Below, piece by piece: positions 21,387 to 31,126 of a stretch of 31,126 bases of DNA. This stretch comes from Podochytrium sp. JEL0797 (lineage: Eukaryota; Chytridiomycota; Chytridiomycetes; Chytridiales; Chytriomycetaceae), in assembly GCA_027596195.1 (NCBI GenBank), contig JADGJG010000209.1, positions 1-31,126 of the forward strand, written 5' to 3'. The position numbers and the translations under genes are program-made. Within the stretch, counting starts at the first letter, position 1. Each line of letters starts with the position of its first letter. The notes under the pieces were generated by a model that made no database searches, was not told the DNA's origin, and saw only the letters and a list, made by a program, of their open reading frames with translations.

Positions 21387-21641
21387 TCTTTCGGGGGGGG
21401 AGGGGGAGTTGGAAAAAAAAAGGTTTCGTATACCAACTGACAAAGCCTCCCTGAAAACAGACAGACGTGAGGATCCCCTTCTTACAAAAATAAGTGATTT
21501 CACGTGTCTATATATAAAGAATGGAAGCTTTCGAAGAGGAGAAGGCTGGTCACAACGTGCAAGCCACCCCTTTTTTTTGAGTAGCAACAAGAAAACAAAA
21601 AACGATCGGAGGCGAACAAATTGAATAAATAGATCATTCCT
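21387..21641. promoter_or_regulatory. RPB3 upstream / BCS1-like copy 1 downstream gap
   Basis: 255 bp. Contains a G8 run directly upstream of RPB3, a TATATATAAAG stretch near 21510, and the 3' UTR of the AAA gene. The duplicated segment starts at about 21609. No gene seen. Confidence 0.4.
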
Positions 21642-21646
21642 TTATT
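21641..21646 (-). terminator. AATAAA overlapping the BCS1-like copy 1 stop codon
   Basis: CAA TAA A at the end of the gene. The same overlap is kept in copy 2 although the flanking bases differ. Confidence 0.5.
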
Positions 21647-23886
21647 GACAATTAGATTCACATACTTCCACAAAGGGCTTCCGCGGTCGCAAACCCTCCA
21701 CCTCCTTCCCAAATTCACCATCTAAACCACTGAACGAGCTATCCCTCGACCTCACTGACACGCTCGTTTCCGCGTCTTCCTTCTCAGGTACCCGTTGTAC
21801 TTCTGCCAACATCGCCGCTTCACCCGCCCGAATTCCCGTCGAAAGCGACTTCCCACCCACCAACTCGGCCCCACGCTCCATCAATCTCACAGGAATAATC
21901 GCCGGATTCGATCGATACAGAATCATGATACGCAACGCGTCACAGGGGGCAATCACGTGCTGAGGAACCGGGTACGTTGCGAAATCGAGACACGCGTCCT
22001 TGTCGTCCATCACGCTTTGGTACATCCGATTGAGCTGGTAGTGCGTGCAGTATCCAAGAGAAAGGTGCAAGTCGATGCGGCCCGGTCGAATGAGTGCGGG
22101 GTCCAAGACTTCAGGGTGGTTCGAAGTCATGATGATGGTCACGTTGTCAGGGAGCATGTGTCCGTCGAGACAGTTGAGGAGCATCGAGAGCGTGAATCCG
22201 GAAAAGAGTTTTTTGCCGAGTTTGAGGTCTCCGAAATCCATGTTGGAAGGGAGAGAGGGGCCAATCATGGAAGAGGAGCCGGTGCCGGAGCCCCATGAGT
22301 CGAAATCGTCCGTGTCGTCCGTGTCGTCCTTCCAGAGCTCGTTCAACGTCTTCTTGGACTTCTTGGTGGGAGTGTTGGCAGCGGTTGCGTCGTCGTCCTC
22401 TTCCTTGGTGAACTCGGACACCTCAGTTTCAATCAACTTGGCCTCCAACGCCTCGCGCTTCTTTTTCTTCATTTCCAACTCTTTTTCCTTGATGGCGCGT
22501 ATCTTGTCGACTTTTTTCAGGGCGAAACGGCGCTCGCGGGTGTGGACTTCGGCGGATTGGGCGTCAATGTCCTCAAAGACGATGATGGAGTTTTTGGAGA
22601 CGGAAGCGAAGGCGGATTGGAGCTCGTTGTCGGACTTGATGTCCTGTCGGTTAAATTTAAGTTAATATTTGTTGAAACTGAAGTGGTGCGAGAGAGAAGG
22701 ATATAAAACGAACCTGCAAGTTGATATAGTACAAGTCACGGTTGTACGTAGCGCTGATTGCGTTGATGAGAGAAGTCTTGCCGGTCCCAGGCTTGCCCGA
22801 AAACAGATACCCACGTCGATACGGCAACCCCATGCGCTTATAAAACGCCTTGTCATTCGCAAAAGTCTCCAAATCCTTCAACAACAACGTCTCCTGCGTT
22901 TCATCCAAAGCCACCGACGCAAGCCCACGCGACGACTTCAGAGTCTGAACCCAGCTCCACCACGAACAATCCGCAGGCCGCTCGTACCGCGCCCTCCGCT
23001 TCTTGCTCGCCTGGTTCTTGGCGTAGAGTTTCGTGATCTCCGTGAGTGTCGATTGCATCCATTCGAGGGTCGCTGTTTCACCGTCGACGCGTCGAATCAT
23101 GATGGGAGGTTCGCGGTTGATGAGCGGGTCCACGGGGGTGCGGTTCTTGTTCTTGTCGTCGTCCCCTCCACCACCGACGGAATTCGCAGTATCCGTGTCA
23201 AAGTAAACAACAAACTTGGCATCCGCGTGTGAAATTTCCAACTCGCGTTTCCCGAGCGGCAAAATGTTGAACTGAGGAATCTCGACATTGCTCTCATACA
23301 ACGACGCGTCACCGTCCTCCGCGTCCTCTTCATCACTCGAATCTCCCTCATTCTCAGGCACGTATGGAACCATCCGAAACTCTCCCTTCGTCTCCAACTT
23401 GCTCCCCTCCGTAATCAACCATGCCAACGCCTTCCAATGCACATTCTCCTGCGCCTCGTTCCACTTGTCCATGCGGTGAAACTCAATCTTGACGCACAGG
23501 TTGCAGTCGAGGGCCGCAGCGGAATCGTCGTCAATTATTTGACGAATCGTGCTGCCAAGGAGGCCGATGAGGGCCATGAGGAGGGTAACGAGGCTCGAAA
23601 TGATAAACATATCGACAATCATGTTTCCGGAGTTGATGGTTATGAGGTGGGGGAGGAAGGCCATGAGGCAACCTTGCATTTGGGCACCGGTGATCATTTC
23701 TGTTGTTGGGAAGGGGCAGGTTAGTGAGTATTTGTTGACGAGGAATGTAGCAGAGGGCTTACCAACAACAGGAAGCAAGCTGCCTCCGTTTTCGGCATCG
23801 AGAGACTCTCGCATACCCTTTTTGATGGTTCGCCAGCCTGTCTGGAATCTTGTCACAATGTTGCTGATGGCTGAAGGAGAGTGCAT
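21642..23886 (-). CDS. BCS1-like AAA ATPase, copy 1
   Basis: AAA ATPase of the BCS1 clade. The archetype is a mitochondrial inner-membrane chaperone that translocates the Rieske protein; fungi carry many paralogues of unknown role. Exons: 23763-23886, 22714-23699 and 21642-22643, giving 703 residues. One membrane helix (about 69-90, MFIISSLVTLLMALIGLL) precedes a BCS1-N-type region with an acidic insert (GDSSDEEDAEDGD). Then Walker A GKPGTGKTS (343-351), Walker B IIVFEDID (390-397), sensor/second region TSNHPEVLDPALIRPGRID with arginine finger, and a Ser-rich tail. A lysine-rich, acidic insertion of ~100 residues separates Walker B from sensor 1, unlike canonical Bcs1. No presequence is evident. 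The first in-frame ATG is MHSPSAIS; the frame is open upstream to 24213. The stop TAA lies in AATAAA (21641-21646). Confidence 0.9.
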
Positions 23887-24193
23887 TTGGGCAAAAGAAC
23901 ACGAGCTGATGGTAAGATTCTTGCGGTCCAGAGCTGCAGTTTTATCAAACTGTGGAGGAGCAGGGGTGGATTTGCGTGCTTGGAAAATTGGGGGTGGAGG
24001 CACAGCCACACTTTGCACGCGAGGCGCTGCGGGGAGTTTGGGAAAATTAATCTCTGCTTCACCACAGACACACTTTTGAAAAGGAAAAATAGGGTAAATG
24101 ACAATTTGAAATTGATATCGAGGTAAAGATATTAGACCAATTGCCTTACAAAACAAAACGGGATGCAGGCATTTATTTGGGGAAAAAGGTAAA
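23887..24193. promoter_or_regulatory. BCS1-like copy 1 upstream region
   Basis: 307 bp to the end of the ankyrin gene. The first ~180 bp belong to the duplicated segment; the rest is unique. The BCS1 frame stays open through it without an ATG, so a further 5' exon or a non-ATG start cannot be excluded. Confidence 0.4.
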
Positions 24194-26031
24194 TCATATA
24201 CGAGACGCGCCAACCAACTCCTGCACCTTCTGTTTGATCTCCTCAGAAAGAGAAGCTTCCACCCGCACGTCTCCCATCAAAATCTCACAAATCTCCAGAA
24301 ACTTCATTTCCAACGCATGCAAAATCATCGCATTCCCTCTCACGGTCGGATCCACGGTTGGATGCTGGAGCAACAGTTTCGCGACTTGGGGATGGTTGTT
24401 ACGGCACGCTTGCAACAAGGACTCGTTGTCATGTGCTGCTGGATCCACGCGGCTGTCTTGAATCAAAAGCTGGCACACGTTGGTAAACCCATTCACTGAT
24501 GCCATCACGATTGCCACGTTGTTCAGGACAGAGGGATCGACGCGACCGTCTTGAAGCAATAGCATGCAGATTTCTTGATGGCATTTTTGAAGTGCGACAC
24601 AGAGGGCGACATTGCCTCTAGCAGAAGGGTCCACGCGAGGACCTGTGAGTAAGAGCTCGACAACTTGGACATCTCCTGCCCAGGTAGCCGATATAATGGC
24701 TTGGTTGTCTCGGTCAGAAGGATCGACGCGACTGTCTTGCAATAACAGCTTGCAAACCGCAAAGTGGCCTGCCTCAACCGCAGCGACAAATCCAACATTC
24801 TCTCGTGCAGACGGGTCCACGCGCGAATCTTTGAGGAGCGTCTCGCAAATGGAAGTGTGCCCTCGAAGGGCAGCTGAAATAACCGCTTGGTTGTCCGAGG
24901 CAGAAGGGTCCACGCGTCCATCTTCGAGCATCAAGCGACAAACTTGCGAATCCCCTCTATCACAGGCTCGAATGAATCCGTTTGCAGAAGGCACCACGCG
25001 TTCGTCTCGGAGCAAGAGTTCGCAGACCTCAACGTGCCCAGCTTCCGAAGCCAGGGCAATGGCAATGTTATCTCGAGCAGATGGGTCCACACGTCCGTCT
25101 TCAAGCAGCATTGAACATATTTTGACATGCCCGAACTGTGCTGCAACGAGAATCGAATGGTTGTTTTGAGCCGCAGGGTCCACGCGCTCGTCTTGGACCA
25201 GCAGCTTGAAAATATCAAGATGACCTGTCTCGGCTGCCACCGTGATTGCTGCGTTTTCCGCTGCTGACGGATCCACGCGCTTGTCTTGGAGGAGAAGCTT
25301 GCAAACGCCAACATGCCCTTGAGTAATCGAAAGTAGAAGCCCCATGAACTTCAATCCAGTGGAAAGATCGTCATCGCTCGTCTTTGACAGAAGAAGCTTG
25401 ATCACGCCTTCGTACCCGTGTAGGCATGCCCAGCGAAAAAGAACGTTCTCCTGTGCCGTGATATCGATCTCAAGCTGTTCGATCATCATCTCGGTCAACC
25501 GAAGAGCATGCTGGGGCGGCAAGAACCAGCGCTCGGGATGGAGCAATGAGTCCTTGAATGACTTCTCGAATGCAAGGGCGTCGAAGATCCCCTCCACTGC
25601 CGACCGGCCCAGCAGAACCCCGACAAAATCGATCTTCTCAAGGCCTGCCAGTGTTGGCTGATCCGTCGACACAATCAACGAGTAGATGGTCGCTTGGTAC
25701 AGAACTGGAAGCGATCGCCACTTGGCGCCCTTGATGCCCTCCTTGTCCAAGTGCTCCCACAATGACATTCCACTCATATGCCACCACGCCTTGAAGTGCA
25801 CCAGAGCATATCCCATCCCACCAAAGACGGAGGCGTTGAAGAGGGAACGGCAGGAGACGGCCGATTCGATGCAGAGTGGGTCCACGGGAACATGAAGGAG
25901 GATTTGCTGGAGCGTCTCGCGCGGGAGGTCCGTCAACAGGGTTCTGTTCGATGAGTGTTGTGAGAAGGAGGTTTGGGTGCATGCATTATGTGCTACCTTC
26001 CGTTTACGGTGGGTTCGTTAATTTCTTCCAT
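24194..26031 (-). CDS. F-box protein with ankyrin repeats
   Basis: Exons: 25997-26031 and 24194-25943, giving 594 residues. The large ORF has no ATG at its start. A 53-nt intron (GTAGCA..GAACAG, 25944-25996) joins it to a short first exon, MEEINEPTVNG|R, which supplies the start. F-box: TLLTDLPRETLQQILLHVPV (13-32) and following. Residues ~185-575 hold about 11-12 ankyrin-type units of ~33 residues with a regular consensus: D.RVDPSA..N.A...A...GH..VC.LLL. One unit is shortened (VVPSANGFIRACDRGD). Probably a protein-binding adaptor, perhaps in an SCF ligase, and of a family expanded in chytrids (inference). It lies between the two BCS1-like copies on the same strand and is not itself duplicated here. 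Confidence 0.9.
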
Positions 26032-26664
26032 TTGTCACTTTCTCCGTTGTTTGGCGAAATAATTTTTTTGAGAAATTTGCCAGAAATTCCGCAGGCGATC
26101 GCCCTTGCCCTTGCCGGCCGTTTCATCTATAACTCCGAAAAGCGAAAAGCTATATAAATGAGTAGGCTTTCCCTTAGTGAATACAAATTCAGGATCCTTT
26201 AGATTCACCGGAATTGGGCGGGATGGTATTAAATGAAATCGACCATGCATGAATCCTTTTCATCCAATCCTTTGTCTCTCCATCTTCTCCTTTTAAAGCT
26301 CAAACAGAAGAGTCAAATTATTTTGAGCAGCTTTGAGCTTCAGCTGTTCCAACAAAGAATGTTTTCTGAGAGGCTTTTTTCTTGGGACAACTCCAAATGT
26401 CCAGATTTGACGGATAAACTTCGACACCACCTCTGAGGAGTCTTCGCAATCAATTCATTTCGAAGAATTTGCCGTTGTTTTGCCTCCACGCCCGGGGAGT
26501 GACGCCTCTTTGAGGCGGCCAAGGCCGGGTGACCTCTCGATATCATGGACAACTTCCGCGAGGCCGGCAGCTGCGGTTGAGGCTTGCATTGGGGAAGAAA
26601 AAATCAAGAAAAACTTCAACCCCACACAACCGAGGCGAACAAATTGAATAAATACAGAATTGAT
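26032..26664. other. 633-bp gap between ankyrin gene and BCS1-like copy 2
   Basis: Contains a TATA-like stretch (TATATAAAT on plus, about 26149-26157) some 120 bp upstream of the ankyrin gene, and a GC-rich patch (about 26480-26590) with the short inverted repeat GCCTC-TTT-GAGGC near 26504-26516. A 44-codon minus-strand ORF (26455-26589) lies in it. The last ~33 bp belong to the duplicated segment. No RNA gene recognised. Confidence 0.45.
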
Positions 26665-26669
26665 TTATT
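26664..26669 (-). terminator. AATAAA overlapping the BCS1-like copy 2 stop codon
   Basis: CAA TAA A, equivalent to the copy 1 site. Confidence 0.5.
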
Positions 26670-28909
26670 GACAGTTAGATTCACATACTTCCACAAAGGG
26701 TTTCCGCGGTCGCAAACCCTCCACCTCCTTCCCAAATTCACCATCTAAACCACTGAACGAGCTATCCCTCGACCTCACTGACACGCTCGTTTCCGCGTCT
26801 TCCTTCTCAGGTACCCGTTGTACTTCTGCCAACATCGCCGCTTCACCCGCCCGAATTCCCGTCGAAAGCGACTTCCCACCCACCAACTCGGCCCCACGCT
26901 CCATCAATCTCACAGGAATAATCGCCGGATTCGATCGATACAGAATCATGATACGCAACGCGTCACAGGGGGCAATCACGTGCTGAGGAACCGGGTACGT
27001 TGCGAAATCGAGACACGCGTCCTTGTCGTCCATCACGCTTTGGTACATCCGATTGAGCTGGTAGTGCGTGCAGTATCCAAGAGAAAGGTGCAAGTCGATG
27101 CGGCCCGGTCGAATGAGTGCGGGGTCCAAGACTTCAGGGTGGTTCGAAGTCATGATGATGGTCACGTTGTCGGGGAGCATGTGTCCGTCGAGACAGTTGA
27201 GGAGCATCGAGAGCGTGAATCCGGAAAAGAGTTTTTTGCCGAGTTTGAGGTCTCCGAAATCCATGTTGGAAGGGAGAGAGGGGCCAATCATGGAAGAGGA
27301 GCCGGTGCCGGAGCCCCATGAGTCGAAATCGTCCGTGTCGTCCGTATCATCCTTCCAGAGCTCGTTCAACGTCTTCTTGGACTTCTTGGTGGGAGTGTTG
27401 GCAGCGGTTGCGTCGTCGTCCTCTTCCTTGGTGAACTCGGACACCTCAGTTTCAATCAACTTGGCCTCCAACGCCTCGCGCTTCTTTTTCTTCATTTCCA
27501 ATTCCTTCTCCTTGATGGCGCGCATCTTGTCGACTTTTTTCAGGGCGAAACGGCGCTCGCGGGTGTGGACTTCGGCGGATTGGGCGTCAATGTCCTCAAA
27601 GACGATGATGGAGTTTTTGGAGACGGAAGCGAAGGCGGATTGGAGCTCGTTGTCGGACTTGATGTCCTGTCGGTTAAATTTAAGTTAATATTTGTTGAAA
27701 CTGAAGTGGTGCGAGAGAGAAGGATATAAAACGAACCTGCAAGTTGATATAGTACAAGTCACGGTTGTACGTAGCGCTGATTGCGTTGATGAGAGAAGTC
27801 TTGCCGGTCCCAGGCTTGCCCGAAAACAGATACCCACGTCGGTACGGCAACCCCATGCGCTTATAAAACGCCTTGTCATTCGCAAACGTCTCCAAATCCT
27901 TCAACAACAACGTCTCCTGCGTTTCATCCAAAGCCACCGACGCAAGCCCACGCGACGACTTCAGAGTCTGAACCCAGCTCCACCACGAACAATCCGCAGG
28001 CCGCTCGTACCGCGCCCTCCGCTTCTTGCTCGCCTGGTTCTTGGCGTAGAGTTTCGTGATCTCCGTGAGTGTCGATTGCATCCATTCGAGGGTCGCTGTT
28101 TCACCGTCGACGCGTCGAATCATGATGGGAGGTTCGCGGTTGATGAGCGGGTCCACGGGGGTGCGGTTCTTGTTCTTGTCGTCGTCCCCTCCACCACCGA
28201 CGGGATTCGCAGTATCCGTGTCAAAGTAAACAACAAACTTGGCATCCGCGTGTGAAATTTCCAACTCGCGTTTCCCGAGCGGCAAAATGTTGAACTGAGG
28301 AATCTCGACATTGCTCTCATACAACGACGCGTCACCGTCCTCCGCGTCCTCTTCATCACTCGAATCTCCCTCATTCTCAGGCACGTATGGAACCATCCGA
28401 AACTCTCCCTTCGTCTCCAACTTGCTCCCCTCCGTAATCAACCATGCCAACGCCTTCCAATGCACATTCTCCTGCGCCTCGTTCCACTTGTCCATGCGGT
28501 GAAACTCAATCTTGACGCACAGGTTGCAGTCGAGGGCCGCAGCGGAATCGTCGTCAATTATTTGACGAATCGTGCTGCCAAGGAGGCCGATGAGGGCCAT
28601 GAGGAGGGTAACGAGGCTCGAAATGATAAACATGTCGACAATCATGTTTCCGGAGTTGATGGCTATGAGATGGGGGAGGAAGGCCATGAGGCAGCCTTGC
28701 ATTTGGGCACCGGTGATCATTTCTGTTGTTGGGAAGGGGCAGGTTAGTTAGTATTTGTTGACGAGGAATGTAGCAGAGGGCTTACCAACAACAGGAAGCA
28801 AGCTGCCTCCGTTTTCGGCATCGAGAGACTCTCGCATACCCTTTTTGATGGTTCGCCAGCCTGTCTGGAATCTTGTCGCAATGCTGCTGATGGCTGAAGG
28901 AGAGTGCAT
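26665..28909 (-). CDS. BCS1-like AAA ATPase, copy 2
   Basis: Same exon structure as copy 1 shifted by 5023 bp (28786-28909, 27737-28722, 26665-27666), 703 residues, all AAA motifs intact. Amino-acid changes seen by eye are few: N9S and V11A in the first exon, LITINS to LIAINS, TANSVG to TANPVG, and KIRAIKE to KMRAIKE. The first intron (28723-28785) carries a C-to-A change that would create an in-frame TAA if retained (TACTAACTAACC); copy 1 lacks it, and this supports removal of the intron. The upstream sequence differs from copy 1, so the promoters are probably not equivalent. The stop TAA lies in AATAAA (26664-26669). Confidence 0.9.
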
Positions 28910-29333
28910 TTGGGCAAAAGAACACGAGCTGATGGTGAGATTCTTGCGGGCCAGTGTTGCAGTTTTATCAAACTGTGGAGGAGCAAGGGTGGATTTGCGT
29001 GCTTGGAGGGGTGGAGGTCTGGCCACAACTTTCACGTGACGCGCTGCGGACTTAAATTTTTTCGTTTGCTTCACCACAGAAACGACCAGGAAACGACCAG
29101 TCAAAACAAACAAAAGCAAAAAGTGACGCGTTTTTCAGTCTTCACCACAGAAAGAGTTCTCCATCAGCAACTCTTGCACTCATTTTTTGTGCTCCTCGTG
29201 AGGCGAGCCGTTGGAGTGTGGATGAATTCGGACATTTGAGGCTATACCCACAAAAAAAAACATCGGAGGTAAAAGCGAGAGAATGAATCAAAGAGTATAC
29301 AAAATTGGTAGGAAATCGGACATTGGTGAACGT
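28910..29333. promoter_or_regulatory. BCS1-like copy 2 upstream region with short direct repeats
   Basis: 424 bp to the end of the nitronate monooxygenase gene. The first ~170 bp belong to the duplicated segment. Just outside it are an 11-bp tandem pair (GAAACGACCAG twice, 29079-29100) and a second copy of CTTCACCACAGAAA at 29140-29153 (first at 29069-29082). No gene seen. Confidence 0.5.
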
Positions 29334-30877
<1,544 letters not shown>

Positions 30878-31126
30878 TTTTCGGCGATGTTTTTTTTAAT
30901 TATTCATTCGCTTTTGAAAAGAAAGTAAATCTTTTTTTTTTTTAGAATAATTAAAAATTTAAAGGGGAAGAAGGAGAAAAGTTAAAATTAGAATGAGCTG
31001 TCGAGTTGAGTGTTTTTTTGTTTTGACGCGAATAAACAAACTGATTTTATATTTTTCACAGAACGCTGGAAGAATATCGCGAAGCTGTCTTCCCATGCCA
31101 CTGCCGAGAAGCACTCCTTGAAGGAG
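30878..31126. other. Upstream region of nitronate monooxygenase and possible exon of a neighbouring gene
   Basis: AT-rich with T/A homopolymers. From about 31061 the plus strand has a splice-acceptor-like TTTTTCACAG followed by an open frame to the window end (RWKNIAKLSSHATAEKHSLK). No start codon joins to it in frame within the window. On the minus strand the same bases also read openly (LKECFSAVAWEDSFAIFFQR), so strand and identity are unresolved. Confidence 0.3.

Larger units (their letters stand above)
21609..24068. repeat. Duplicated BCS1-like segment, copy 1
   Basis: About 2.46 kb that recurs at 26632-29080. From 21609 to about 23960 the offset is exactly 5023 bp, with no net indel across three exons and two introns. 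By eye there are about 18 substitutions within the gene, and the 70-nt second intron is identical. Homology decays upstream of the ATG, with an ~11-bp length difference. Confidence 0.95.
26632..29080. repeat. Duplicated BCS1-like segment, copy 2
   Basis: Direct repeat of 21609-24068 in the same orientation, separated by about 2.56 kb that holds the ankyrin gene. Confidence 0.95.

Noticed and set aside
22657..24213. 518-codon ORF as a longer BCS1-like N-terminus
   Set aside because: It opens without an ATG and reads through introns. Copy 2 has a stop in the equivalent intron.
24194..25943. Ankyrin array as a DNA tandem repeat or CRISPR-like array
   Set aside because: The periodicity is ~99 bp with codon-level variation and an open frame, as expected for protein repeats.
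26460..26640. Possible tRNA or structured RNA in the GC-rich patch
   Set aside because: Only a short 5-bp hairpin is visible. No tRNA A/B box (no GGTTCRA-type sequence) or cloverleaf.
21609..29080. Mobile element carrying the BCS1-like gene
   Set aside because: No terminal inverted repeats, target-site duplication, transposase or reverse transcriptase. Introns are retained, so it is not a retrocopy.

Overview
This window reads as nuclear DNA from a compact, intron-rich fungal genome. I infer a flagellated (zoosporic, chytrid-like) fungus: it carries a cilia/flagella microtubule protein of the CFAP144/FAM183 family and a centrin next to typically fungal genes (an NHA1/SOD2-type Na+/H+ antiporter and F-box, ankyrin and BCS1-like families). 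About 45 introns can be placed by eye, nearly all 50-85 nt with GT..AG ends. I see no bacterial, phage, CRISPR, tRNA or rRNA features.

Layout. 1-1136 (+): decayed F-box/LRR gene. 1291-3004 (+): Na+/H+ antiporter. 3150-5165 (+): DEAD-box rRNA helicase RRP3. 5341-5859 (-): CFAP144. 5915-7559 (-): UDP-glucose 4-epimerase. 7646-8542 (+): centrin with a lost third EF-hand. 8618-10920 (-): Sel1-repeat/F-box protein. 11237-12019 (+): ALKBH6. 12058-13656 (-): unrecognised charged protein with an internal duplication. 13952-16078 (+): second F-box/LRR gene. 16434-19740 (-): class-II DYRK kinase. 20350-21386 (-): RNA polymerase II subunit RPB3. 21642-23886 (-): BCS1-like AAA ATPase copy 1. 24194-26031 (-): F-box/ankyrin protein. 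26665-28909 (-): BCS1-like copy 2. 29334-30877 (-): nitronate monooxygenase. The right edge holds a possible exon of another gene.

The genes do not form one pathway. They are mostly housekeeping (rRNA processing, transcription, galactose metabolism, ion homeostasis, demethylation, kinase signalling), plus flagellar genes and expanded fungal families.

The points most worth checking are these. (1) A ~2.45 kb duplication makes two almost identical BCS1-like AAA genes with an F-box/ankyrin gene between them. (2) In nitronate monooxygenase, a 4-nt microexon is needed to build the FMN-binding QGGMQW motif, and an in-frame TAG falls inside the conserved C-terminus. (3) The stop codon lies inside the AATAAA polyadenylation hexamer in five genes. 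(4) The epimerase has a GC-AG intron. (5) The centrin is atypical. (6) A cluster of 9-bp repeats sits upstream of the DYRK gene. I did not find a convincing entirely new system. Gene models were assembled by hand from splice signals and frame continuity, with no alignment or transcript data.
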